64,000 nucleotides of DNA from Trifolium pratense (Eukaryota; Streptophyta; Magnoliopsida; Fabales; Fabaceae). Both the position numbers and the translations under genes were made by a program. This document shows positions 12,601-23,934 of the stretch, piece by piece (the stretch's first letter is position 1; every line of letters begins with the position of its first letter). The DNA lies in assembly GCF_020283565.1 (NCBI RefSeq), contig NC_060060.1, forward strand, positions 34,348,001 to 34,412,000, written 5' to 3'. The notes under the pieces were generated by a model. The model was not told the DNA's origin. It did not search any database and worked only from the letters and a program-made list of their open reading frames with translations.

Positions 12601-13775
12601 ACTTTCATTGACCAATTTTTGCTTATATTTTGGGACGGAGGGAGTATATATATAAGAGGTTATTATACCATTTTGTTTGATTTATAGCAGACACATGTAT
12701 GGCACGATTACTCCAAGCTAAATTCTTCCATTCATCCACAAAACCATCGTAATGAAAAAGCATGACAACAAAATCACTGGACGGGAACTGGGAGGATATG
12801 ACATGAGTATGTATGAGTGAGCAGGGGACGGGTATGAGTTTTAGATGAAAGTGAAGTTATACATACATATGATAGAAGTGAAGCAAGAGTAAGTGAGTGA
12901 CCTTTTTGACGATTTTATCAACAACTTGTTTCTGCTTAACTCCTACCGGAATAGCCAACAAATTGAATGGGCGGTTTGAATTTGTCTGAAGAAAAAACAA
13001 ATGAAATTAATAAAGTATTAGATTATATGAAGTGAAGTTATTAATTATACTAGAAAATAAATTAGGAATGATAATAATAATTAATTTACAGGAGAGTGGG
13101 CATCCTCCCATAAGGGACGCGTTTCCAAGTTAGATGTTGTAGCAACAATTCCTTGAGGCAATGGGTGAGTTCCAGAAGGGTGGCATTGTGTCTAGAGAAA
13201 TGGAAACAAACAAACAAAAAAGAGATAATATTTATTTCAAGTGTGTGTAACTACTAGTACTACTATCTATTACTGTTCGTTCCCCTGAAAATATATAACA
13301 AACAAACCTTGCATTTTTCATTGGATGTTGTTGTATCCGGAATTGAATAAATTAGACCCCATCGTGCTAATCTCTGCAAGTAGTATTGTTTAATTAGAAT
13401 GAATTATATTTTGAAGAAAATAGCATTAATTATTATTATTATAGCAGTAGTAATTAATTAGAAGGAGCATATATATATATAGTACTTACTACTTGTTTGT
13501 AGTGGAATGCATTAGCAAGGAAATAAGCGGCACAAATCAAAGAAACGAGAAGGAGGATGGTCGAAAGGAACAGCCTCTTATTCTTTGGAAAACCCTGATT
13601 TGATTGATGACAACAGTTAGTTAATTAGTTAGTTAGTTAGTTGAGAGAGAGAAATCAACAAACAAACGAAGCAGTTGTTGTTTTCAATGGGCTGGTCTGG
13701 TCTGGTCAACATATACTAGTAAGTAAATGAATGAATGAAGAATGAACTTACAGTTACAAAGTTAAAACCCTCCAT
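9689..13775 (-). CDS. DUF707 family protein with N-terminal membrane anchor
   Basis: Fourteen exons join in frame to 384 aa: 13775-13752, 13594-13490, 13373-13308, 13191-13090, 12985-12902, 12787-12669, 12418-12317, 11561-11445, 10985-10920, 10812-10746, 10418-10365, 10294-10205, 9932-9894, 9808-9689. A signal anchor lies at about residues 17-37. The family core follows: FVVMLFHYDGFVDEW, AWSNRAIHVSA, AKRFLHPDIV, YIFLWDEDL (184-192), EGLEISQPALDP, EIHHPLTVR, APVFSKKSW, DLIHAWGLD and EYIVHLGLPTLG. DUF707 proteins are plant-wide and biochemically uncharacterised. The anchor, the acidic WDEDL motif and the general layout suggest a Golgi or secretory-pathway glycosyltransferase-like enzyme, but that is inference. 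The intron after exon 12 has a GC donor (GAG|GCAAGT); a GT alternative would shift into a stop. Intron 6 carries a MITE. Confidence 0.93.
12521..12644. mobile_element. Stowaway-like MITE in an intron of the DUF707 gene
   Basis: Inverted ends CTCCGTCCCAAAATATAAGC and GCTTATATTTTGGGACGGAG are flanked by TA on both sides. This is the very common plant Stowaway/Mariner-type MITE. It sits in the intron between exons 6 and 7 and does not touch splice sites. Confidence 0.85.
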
Positions 13776-14234
13776 TCTAGGCAAAGCAGCAGATTGAAGA
13801 AGAAAAGATTGAATGAATGAATGAATTTGGGCTCGCGAGTAAAAGTAAAGCAAAGAAGAATCTTCTAAATAAGAAGAATGATTGGAAAGGAAATAAGGAA
13901 TATACGAAGAAGAGGAAGAGGAAGAGAAAGTTGGTTGATTGATTGATTGGAGAAAGTAAAGTAATAAAGTAAAGGAAAGGAAAGGAAAGGAAGGTTGACA
14001 AGTTACAGAAGAAGAACCGAGAGAGAGAGAGAGAGAGAGAAACCGACCCCAAGAAAAAGAAAGGTATATGACTGAGTGGCCTCGCGGCCTCTACAACAAT
14101 CAATCAACTGTTTTATTTCTTTCAAACTGAAAATTGCAATTAAATAAATAAAGATAAGATAAGATAGACCAACTCTTTGACCAAAAAAAAAAAAAGAATC
14201 AAGTAGTAAACAAACAATTTTAAATATAGGTGAC
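13776..14234 (-). promoter_or_regulatory. 5' leader and upstream region of the DUF707 gene
   Basis: Upstream of the ATG at 13775 the minus strand is strongly CT-rich, including a (CT)n tract at about 14019-14041 and CCTTT repeats at 13971-13993. Pyrimidine-rich leaders of this kind are common in plant 5' UTRs. The region ends where the outer transposon of the nested set begins. Confidence 0.5.
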
Positions 14235-15034
14235 GGTGGATTCTATGGTGAGGGAGCAATTAAGTCCCTCACCGGTGTACCACGTCATTTCACCATTGGA
14301 TTAAATAATCCATTTTTTCATTACCACACTTGATCTTATAATTTTTTTTTTTATAAAAGTAAATAAATAATCAAATAAAATCTTATATATCCTCTTTCTC
14401 TCCACCCAAATTCTTTCTGTTTAATGTGTCTTTAATAATTAGGGTTATTTTATCTATACAAAATTGAATTTCTTGCATTATTAACATAGTTTATTTGAAC
14501 AAAAATGGTAGACCAAAATTCCCCCAAAACTAAAGTAACGCTTTCCATAAATTTAGATTGGAAATATTAAAAAATAAACACAACTGCACAAAAGAATTGG
14601 ATCTTTCGACAACACTACAAGAAAATAAGCACTTTGCGACGGTTAAAATTGCAGTTTGCAACGGTTGCAACTGTCGCAATTACACATCTGCGACGGTTGT
14701 CTAACCGTTGCTGATTTGTGTGTCGCAAGAGTACTTTGCAACGGTTTTGAAAACCGTCGTTACAACCGTCGCAGTTGTTCTTGCAACAGTTCAAAACCGT
14801 CCCTAAATTTAACACTGGATTTAATAGCAGAGGTTGCGACGATTTTGTAAAACCGTCGCAAAATATGTTTTTTTTTTTAAATATGAAATTAATTTTTTTT
14901 TTATTCCTTTTGATGGCTTATTAAATAACATTTATATAATTAACTCAATGGTGACAAGTACAAGTATATAAATAATTTAATCTCATTCATATAATTAATT
15001 CGATAGTGACAACATCCATACATAAAAAATTTAA

Positions 15035-16217
15035 GGCTTAAATGCAGTTTTGCCCCCCCTGTTTTGATTAAATCGGAATTTTACCCCCTCTGTTTTAAAA
15101 CGCAGACTTTTACCCCCCCTGTTTTATAATTTGTTGGATTTTGCCCCCCTAAAATTCTGCTTTCGAGTCACAACTTTAAAGCTTCGCACACAACTCAATT
15201 TTGATCAATAATTTACCAAAAGGATACCGAAATGACCGTAATCGAGTTATCTTTCCACATAATCAAACCCCACTGAATTTGGAGTTACAAAGAGAGATTA
15301 ATTACCGTTTTAGTGAAGGTATGTCCCCCAAAATTCTGCAAAAAATCTACTTTCGAGTCACAACTTCAAAGCTTCGCATACAACTCAATTTGGATCCATA
15401 ATTCACCAAACGGCTACCGAAATGACCGTAATCGAGTTATCTTTCCACATAATCAAACCCCACTGAATTTGTAGTTACAAAGAGAGATTAATTACCGTTT
15501 TAGTGAAGGTATGTCCCCAAAATTCTGCAAAAAATCTGCTTTCGAGTCACAACTTCAAAGCTTCGCATACAACTAAATTTGGATCCATAATTCACCAAAT
15601 GGCTACCGAAATGACCGTAATCGAGTTAGCTTTCCACAGAATCAAACCCCACTAAATTTGGAGTTACAGAGAGAGATTAATTACCGTTTTAGTGAAGGTC
15701 TGTCCAATTACTAATTCTGCAGAAATCTACTTGTGATCTTCAAATTCAACATCGTCTACCGAACACATCGTAACTCCAAATTCGACGAAATTGAAATGCC
15801 AACAAGGGTAATTTCGTTAGATTTCCATACATGTAAATAGTATTAAAAAATGAGCTACAGGGTGAGAGGAATGATGAGAATACCAGTAGTAGTTTCATAC
15901 GATAATTAATTTGAACAGACCTTCACTAAAACAGTAATTAATCTCTCTCTGTAACTCCAAATTTAGTGGAGTTTGATTCTGTGGAAAACTAACTCGATTG
16001 CGGTCGTTTCGGTACCAGTTTGGTGAATTATTGATCCAAATTGAGTTCTGTGCGTAGCTTTGAACTTGAGGCTCAGAAGCAGATTTTGTGCAAAATTTTG
16101 GTGGGGGGCAAAATCCAACAAATTATAAAATAGGGGGGGTAAAATTCCGCATTTTAAAATAGGGGGGGTAAAATTCCGCATTTTTCAAAATAGGGGGGGT
16201 AAAACTGCATTTAAGCC
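15035..16217. mobile_element. Foldback Mutator-type MITE with tandem-repeat arms, inside the CACTA element
   Basis: The ends GGCTTAAATGCAGTTTTGCC (left) and GGCTTAAATGCAGTTTTACC (right, reversed) are flanked by the perfect 9-bp direct repeat AAAATTTAA at 15026-15034 and 16218-16226. Inside each end are C-rich (left) or G-rich (right) blocks of 6-7 bases spaced by about 35 bp. The left arm then holds three tandem copies of a roughly 180-190-bp unit, and the right arm one inverted copy (about 15916-16110). No coding capacity. Confidence 0.85.
15151..15720 (+). repeat. Three tandem copies of a 180-190 bp unit
   Basis: Units begin at 15151, 15330 and 15519 with AAAATTCTGC. Each contains TCGAGTCACAACTT, CGAAATGACCGTAATCGAGT and AGAGATTAATTACCGTTTTA. 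A fourth, inverted and more diverged unit lies at about 15916-16110. They form the subterminal arms of the foldback element. Confidence 0.9.
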
Positions 16218-19200
16218 AAAATTTAATTAAATAACTTGAAACTCTAAAAGGAAAAAAAATTAATCCCTAGTATGTTATGTTGCTTCATGATCCATAATCA
16301 TCTCTTGATTCTTCTTATTCAATTACCTGAGAAAACATAAGAATATATATTAGGATACATAAAAAAACGAACGGAATTGAACAAATTGACTTAGTCCATG
16401 GCATAATTCCACAAGATAATGGTTCCTAGCTTCATAACATAATGGCTTCTCTTTTCTAAACACATCAAATAAATGAACTGATAACAAGAATACCATAGTA
16501 ATATGTTATCTTATGCAAACAAAGTATAAACTCTCTAACTCACAAAAATGGAACTCGGTAAATTACAATGTTATAAATATCTTAATTTCAAACCAAATCA
16601 TGGTCAACCCCAGGGATTTTCAAAGAGTAAATATGTTTTGTAAGCACAAGTAATGTCTCATAACAGGGAGAAAAAAAAAGTCAGCAATACCAAGCCTAAA
16701 AACTAGACAACAATACAATAGCAGTGCACTCATACATTATCTTCATTTAGCATACAAAACAACCAAAGCCGTACCAAATTCCTACAATGCGTTCAGTGCC
16801 TACACCATGATAGTAAGTCCCTTAATGCATTTATTACTTGTTTAAAATTTATCCACTAATCCCCAAACTAAAAGCAACAGAAAACAAAGAAAAGAGACAA
16901 AAAGAGGAAAGGACTTACGAAAACGGCAGCAGAGTTACAAAATCAGCAGCAGAGTTAAAAATTGGCAGCAAACTTGAGAAATTGGTTGCGCAAAATGAGA
17001 AATGCTTCTATCTTTAGTTTAATCCAATCATTATCTGTGTGAGTAAAGTAAAGAATTACATTAATGACCAAACCCCTTAAACAAGAGACAACAAAAAAAA
17101 AACTATTAAGAAACTTGGGGAAACTCAGTATTTCAGACTAACAAAAGGGAGGCACACTAAATCAGATTCTGCTCTAAGAAAGGAAAACTCGATGTTTTAG
17201 TCAAGTTTCTCATATTTTTGTTTTACCTGCTTTTTGTTTAAGTGTATTAAAGTATTTTTTGTTTGGAATTCAATTTTTTTTTTGTTTTGGCTTCTATTTT
17301 CACAAAGAGCGCGAAAATGAGCAAAACAATAGAAACTAAATCCACCACAAGCCAACAAAATTACTGCCTCCTTACTAACAAAAGGCACCGCCCCACTACA
17401 CCGTATTGAAAATTCTCAAAAACATAATCACAGGCTGGTCTCAAAAACATTTAGTTACTAGTCGTCTTCACCTCATTCTACAAGGACTACGATTAACATA
17501 ACATGATTAAATTTGTACTACCCTGCTACCCCAATGAAAACCTGGTTCAAAATGCAATAAATTATAGACAAATATTGACAATGTTTACCATAACATGATG
17601 AAGTGATGCAGGATGGATATTCTGTATATACACACAATTATTACAATGGCTACAATTATTAAAATTGCATTCCTAAATCCAAGTAAAACCATTAACCAAA
17701 TGATGAAACACTCCATAACAAAGAAAACAAACAAAAAAAAATGAAAAGAACTACAATTTAATATAGCAAACAAACAACACAAGAATAGATGCATTGAATG
17801 TTCATTTGTTTCAAACTGCATACCTGGAAAGATCAACATTGAAATTTTACCACTAAGGCACTTTGTGAGTTCCAAGGTGAGTTGGATATTGCTAGAATTT
17901 TTCGGTCTCCTTCATTTCTGAAGTTGTGACAAGAAACTTCCACTAGACATTGTTACAAGAATCTGCCTCATTTTTTCTCCAAATTCTGAAGTTGCTAGGA
18001 ACAATATTAATTGAGAAGTGGTGTGCCTCAATCCCTTATTTCCCCTGTCAAAACAATAGCAGAACATCTGATGAGAGAACTAATAGCTTAATGTATGCCG
18101 GTATCGACTATATAATGAGGCTAAGTAATATCAATCATAAAAGAATTGAAGAGGAATTCAGCCCGAGCATTAAGCAACATAGAAAGGCATCTGAAAATTC
18201 AAAGTAGAGCTATTATCAACTTAATATCATGCAAAGTATGAATGTATGATTATAGGTACCCCATCATAAAACATAATAGAAGTACAAGCACCATATTCTC
18301 AAGCAATATAACAAAGTATACGATAAATGAATCAAAGAAAAAACTAAATGAAATTATATAAATCAAAAGGCACCGGAGATGCCTTCAGCAAAAACAAAGA
18401 AGTTCAGCATTGCCAAACAGATAACAAGAGCATAAAGCATCTTAACTTGACCAACAAAGTGAAAGCCCCTGCAACCAATGAGCAAACTGCAATGTGAACA
18501 GACCAATCCAAAATACATTCCAAAGTTTGAATTCAATTCAAATATGTGCCTTAGCATAACAATAATGACTATTTATGTTATTACAAGCCTGAACCATATC
18601 ATAACAGCATAACATAGCACAATGGCAAGAACTCTTTCTCTATAATCTATATATGTATGTTATCATTATCACACACATAACAACAAAGACTCTATTACCT
18701 TAATAAAAACAATTTAACTAAGTGATGGCTATTCTAGAAAGATAATACCAATATCGTTTTTATTTTACAAAGAAAACCTCAATCACAACCATTTCTTTAG
18801 TATCATGCAAAACCATTTCTTTAATATCGTTTTTGTTTTACAAAGAAAACCTCAACCATGAAGAAACCAATAATTTAGATCACGCAAAACATTAATGTAT
18901 CAACTTCCCAATTTCAGATTCAATAATTTCTAAGATCCCTACTATCAGGTAAATATAAAAATTGTCACTTTGGAACCCTATTCATTAAAATCAGATTCAG
19001 AACCATATAACTACCAACCCTAATTTCTAAATTTTAATCAAAATTCTCAAATCCCCAAAATCCTGCATAAGCCAGTCCCTAAAATCTTCCATAAATCAGT
19101 ATCAAATCCCCTAAATTATTTACTCTTTGCATCACTAAAATCGCAAGAATAACACACAAAAACCACATCTACTTAACACATATAAGAAAGAAAGAAAAAA

Positions 19201-20733
19201 AAGAATAAACATCATGCAATTATGTGATTCTCAAACCCATTCCTCAAACCCAAAATTACGATTCTCAAACCCAACTCTCATCCCTTTGACCACCAAACGT
19301 GATTCCTCATATCCATAATCGTGTTTCTCAAAACCTTCCAAATTATCGATCATCAAACGCGATTCTCAAACCCTTTCTGTGCACCCTAACTCCAATGGAA
19401 AACTAACAAGAACAAAGAAAGGGAAGGAGGAAGAAGGGAAAAAAACCTGAACGTCTAAACTTTGGAGGGTGTGTCGGCGGAGATCGACGTGACTGACGGG
19501 TGTGCGGCGGGAACTGAGTGGTGAAAGAGAAGCCTCGTTGTCGAAGACATAATGAGACAGCGAAACTAGAAGAGAAACCGAACGATGAAGCTTTCTAGAG
19601 ATAGAAGATTAAGCTTCGTTAATAGGAACGATGAAGGGGAACACAATTTGGAGAGTGATTTGTAAAATAGGAGAAGCTTCTTCGTTGATTCGAGAGATTT
19701 GGAAAATGATTTTAGGGATTTGAGGTTTTTTCTTTTTTTTTGTTTATAACAAAAAGTGAAGAGGGATTTCAGTTTATCTGAGTGAGTGAAAGAGTTCACA
19801 CAAATTCACTTAGCGCTAACTTAAAATTTGGTTTTAGATCCAAAAGTTGCAACGGTTGCCAAAACTGTCGCATACACCGTTGCTAAATTTTGAAAAAAGA
19901 GACATTGCGACAGTTTTGACTTAATAGTCGCAAATGAACTGTCACAAATCACTTATTTTCTTGTAGTTAATGAAGATTGAACATTTATTTATGATGAATT
20001 ATTAGACTTTAGACTTGGTGTTGATGGTTGTATATTGAAAAGGATATGAGAGAAGGTTCAACAAAACGAGTTTTTATGTGAGAAAAAAAAATCGATTTTG
20101 AATTTTCTCTGTGTCTGTCTATCAACGTTCAAGCAAATATTAGATAAACAATTTTGTTGAGAAATTCCTCAAAACCCAGATTCTGTTTTCAATTTTAAAG
20201 AAAACTAAATATATCCATACAAGTCCAAACAAAAAAAACGTCCTTACGTAGATCAAATTGAAATAGAAATTGAATAACCAAACCATAATGTTTATATTCA
20301 CTTGTAATCAATGTGTGGAAGAAACATTAATGGGAAATGCCCATTTTCAATTGCAAAGGCTGTCAAATCTGATGGAGAAGAAAGAGTGTGGATGCAAGAT
20401 TCAGTGCGGCAGTGACTAATATAATCATGCGGGCTTTTTTAATCTAACGGTCAATATTGATGGTACACCGGTGAGGGACTTAATTGAGCCCTCACCCTAG
20501 AATCCACCATAGGTGACACCTACTCTACTCTTTCATAAATTGAGGGTATATGTCCATAAACCATTAAGAACAAGTCACATGAATGGATTTACATGTAGTA
20601 CCCACAAGAAACTTGTAACAAACTTTTGAATTTACACATGTAGACTTGCATATAATTCCTTCTCGCTGGTTGATCGATAAATACCCTCAATTTATGAAAG
20701 GTAAGTTAGAAAAAACCCTTTATACATTTAATT

Positions 20734-21008
20734 GGCTTAATTGCACTTTTGGTCTCTTATCTTTATTTTATGTTTCAAGTTGGTTCCTTATCTTTTCTGC
20801 AAGTTTCAAGTTGGTTCTTTATCTTTTCTGCAGGTTTCATATTGGTCTCTCCCGTCAAATTTGTCACTATTACTGTTAAATTTGGACACGTGTCATCTTT
20901 TCAAGTGTGATTTCTATTTAACGATAATAGTGAAAATTTTGACGGAAAAGACCAACTTAAAACCTGAAGAAAAGAGAAAAGATAAGGGACTAAAAATGTA
21001 ATTAATCC
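20734..21008. mobile_element. Mutator-type MITE, TSD 8 of 9
   Basis: Ends GGCTTAATTGCACTTTTGGT and the reverse complement of GACTAAAAATGTAATTAATCC form a foldback. Flanks CATTTAATT (20725-20733) and TATTTAATT (21009-21017) differ by one C/T. The ends match those of the elements at 15035, 38517 and 55256, so these are one family. Confidence 0.75.
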
Positions 21009-21260
21009 TATTTAATTCCTCTAAAGATATGAAAAACAAGCTATAACAACTTTTTTCTTTCTCAAATAAACATATAACAACTTTTTAAAAAAATATATAA
21101 CATCAAAGAAGATTATGCCAACCATCAACGATTATTACTAAAAAAATAAATTAATTAATACATAAAACAGAAAAATAGGAACAAAAACGACAATGAAAAA
21201 TATGCGTCAAAGTAACAACTTTTTACTAATAAATTATTTAATTTTTGTCCTTATTAATAA

Positions 21261-21411
21261 TACTCCTTCCGTCCTTAATTATAAGCAAAAGTCAATTTTT
21301 TAGATTCATTAAATAACTGACGTATCTTGACTATATTATAGACGAGATACATCAATTATTCAATAAATTTGAAAAATGAACTTTTACTTCTAATTAAGGA
21401 TGGATGGAATA
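21261..21411. mobile_element. Stowaway-like MITE
   Basis: Starts TACTCCTTCCGTCCTTAATT and ends with a degraded inverted form (TTAAGGATGGATGGAATA). The interior folds back (AAGCAAAAGTCAATTTTT against AAAAATGAACTTTTACTT). Confidence 0.65.
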
Positions 21412-23361
21412 GAGGTTTGGTTCGATGATCAGAGAGAAAGTCTATCATTGGAATTTGTGCACGAAGAACTAAGGAGGTAGTTCGGTTGAGCCAAGTGTCT
21501 AGCGGAGTCAAAGTCATGTTAGTAACATGGAAACATTATCCACTTGACATCTTATAATTGGACAATAGTATAAACAGGACTTATGGAACTGTTTCTAAGT
21601 TTTATCCAATGTGATTTTACATATTTTGTTTCAGGAAAAATCTGCACATAAAAATAGGAATCAAATATAATAACATCAAATAATTAATTATATTATAAAA
21701 AAGAAGAGAAAAATATAAGTATAAAAATAAGTTATTCTAAATAGGAACAAAAAAGATTATGCAAACAAATATAACAACTTTTTCTATAAAATTGGATAAA
21801 CAGTGTTCTTTTTTTTTGTAATGGATAAATATTGTTCATTGATAATTAAAATTTATTATAAAATATACACGAGACATATATTTGTCATTGATACTTAAAA
21901 CGTCGCGGGACAAGTGTTGAATAATTAGAACATATTATTATAATTTATTTAAAAATATACACGAAGCAATAACTTTAATAAGACAAATTTATTGATTTAA
22001 TAAGTTTTAAAAGAAAGAGTACGATAGTTTCACTAATATTTTATAACAGTTTTTTAAATATTTTATACTAAATAAATTTTCTAGCTTAATATAATGACGA
22101 ATTTAAATATTAAATAAAAGTCAATGGATCCGTCTAATTTATTATAAAAATCTGGACAGTAACTTTAATAAAACAAATTTATTTCTTTAATAAATTTTAC
22201 TTGAAACTACCTAATAGTTTCACTTATCTCTTATATGCCCAATTTAGTTAATCATTCCACTGAACGAGGATGAAATCAGGAAAATAAAAACACATGGAGC
22301 CACTTTCTCTCCCATGATCTCAACTGTCTAGCCCACTACTCCCATTATACTCTTCTATATATAGGCCAAACATTCATAAGTGAATCCCGTTCTTACTATC
22401 AGTGCCTAGCACCCTGCTAGCCTGATAATCATATAGTACACCCATACAGCCGACTTACAAGAGAATTGCGTAGCTCTAATCCCCTAATTGTTTAGCAATA
22501 CGTAGGACCAAAGACCCCCTATCAAGCTATAATGAAAACATCGGCGGTTAGGTCACATAAATAACCTTTGCAAGAACAATAAGCATGACTATAAATTTAT
22601 ATATGACCATTGTTATGTGTGCCCCATGTTTCACAATGTTCTCCCTAATTCACGACATTCCCTTCAAGTGATAAGAGTTTATCTAAATTAATAATTTTGG
22701 ATGTAGAAAACTAATAATCAAGTGAATAGAGATATTTAGAATGCAGAAAACACATACAACTAATAATTCAACGACACAAAACAAAAGTGGTGAAAGGTGC
22801 TCTGTCTTTATTCCAGATGATCCTTATCTAAATTTATAGGCTACATTTCTGACAATGTTAATTGCTTCATTTTGTAAATAATTTTTTACTTGGTGGTTAT
22901 TTATTTTATTTTAATTTTTCGTTTCTTTCTTCTTCTTTTTTGTTTTCGGTGTTTATTTATTCCAACTAAACTGCAATCATCTCCGAATTTTTAGAGGCTA
23001 CATGGAATTATTAAAAATAAGGACCTAATAAAAGAAAAGGCGCAAAAAATTCAAAAGAATTGTCATCGATTTGAATTACAAATAACATCAATAACAGTAA
23101 AAAAAATCACTAATATAAAAAAAGTTTGATAAATAAGACAATCGTCTCTCCATTTGATAAAACTATAGTATAACAATTAACTACTCTTATAAAACATCTA
23201 AAAAACTTATTCGCAATAAAACAATATCTTTTAGGACATTTTCTAACTAATAAATATTTCATTTTAGAATAAAATGAACCTCAAATATTTGGGTTCTACA
23301 TTCCCTCTTTTGAAAGGCCACAATCCTTGTTTTATACTCAACATTTACTAAAAATATTAAT
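21412..23361. other. Gene-free spacer
   Basis: AT-rich DNA with no convincing ORF, repeat structure or RNA gene that I can identify. Confidence 0.5.
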
Positions 23362-23707
23362 ACCATCTCCAATGGTAGTACCTATTAGGTACTTATATAG
23401 GTACTTATTATGTACTACTATTGGAGCAAAATTCATTGAGTACCTAATATGTACTGCTTCTCAAATAGCTACCCTCTCTCTTCTCATTATAATATATTTT
23501 TGTGGGACCTACTTATAAAGATATAGTATAATAGTATTATTGATGAGATATAGAGTTATTAGTAAGATCGATTTATAACTTTTTAAGAGATGCTGGGTTG
23601 GAGGGATTGCGTACTTATTAGTTACTATTATTAAAAATAATAAATAAGTGATATATAGACGTGAGACTCAGTTAAGTAATCAAATTTGTGGAGCTTCTGC
23701 TCATTGT
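23362..23707. repeat. MITE-like repeat, related to 25972-26668
   Basis: Begins near CATCTCCAATGGTAGTACCT and ends near GTAATCAAATTTGTGGAGCT. Both ends and the blocks TTAAGAGATGCTGGGTTGGA and ATTAAAAATAATAAATAAGT recur in the element at 25972-26668. No clean TSD found. Confidence 0.5.
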
Positions 23708-23934
23708 ATTATATTACAGTACTAGGAATGGAATTAGAGGGACTGTCTAATCAAATGATTCGATCGATACAACAACCTTTTAATTACAAACGTGTGGTAG
23801 TACTACTAATTAAGACCATTCTTTCTTCCTCCTAAAAGGAAGTAAAACTTTGACAAACCTATATATTTGTTTCCTACTCAAAATTGTACCTAATATGTTG
23901 AGTCCTCTATCTACATGAATTAATTATTGGGTCT

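Larger units (their letters stand above)
14613..19968. mobile_element. CACTA (En/Spm)-type non-autonomous transposon
   Basis: The left end is CACTACAAGAAAATAAG (14613). The right end is its reverse complement, CTTATTTTCTTGTAGT, with the last G of TAGTG changed. Subterminal regions are packed with short direct and inverted motifs of the GCGACGGTT / AACCGTCGC type (14636-14865 and 19850-19945), as expected for CACTA elements, where the transposase binds such repeats. I cannot find matching 3-bp TSDs and see no TNP2-like transposase. A compact GC-richer patch near 19450-19550 has a 31-codon ORF (19550-19455, minus) followed by a GT and could be a leftover exon. Confidence 0.75.
14235..20508. mobile_element. 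Outer Mutator-type (9-bp TSD) element of a three-level nest
   Basis: Terminal inverted repeats of about 48 bp begin GGTGGATTCTATGGTGAGGG and include TTAAGTCCCTCACCGGTGTA. They are flanked by the perfect 9-bp direct repeat ATAGGTGAC at 14226-14234 and 20509-20517. A 9-bp TSD is typical of Mutator-like elements. Only about 0.92 kb belongs to this element itself (14235-14612 and 19969-20508). The middle is the CACTA-type insertion. No transposase is visible, so it was a small non-autonomous element before being interrupted. Confidence 0.8.

Noticed and set aside
13777..14103. Open frame rich in Phe, Ser and Leu upstream of the DUF707 gene
   Set aside because: It reads through a pyrimidine-rich leader. 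It has no recognisable domain and the real ATG at 13775 is in another frame.
17585..17875. Hydrophobic 96-codon frame inside the CACTA element
   Set aside because: AT-rich composition gives Phe/Ile/Leu codons by chance. No start context or family resemblance.
14613..19968. Autonomous CACTA element
   Set aside because: I looked for TNP2/TNPD-like coding sequence on both strands and saw only short unrelated ORFs, so it is called non-autonomous.
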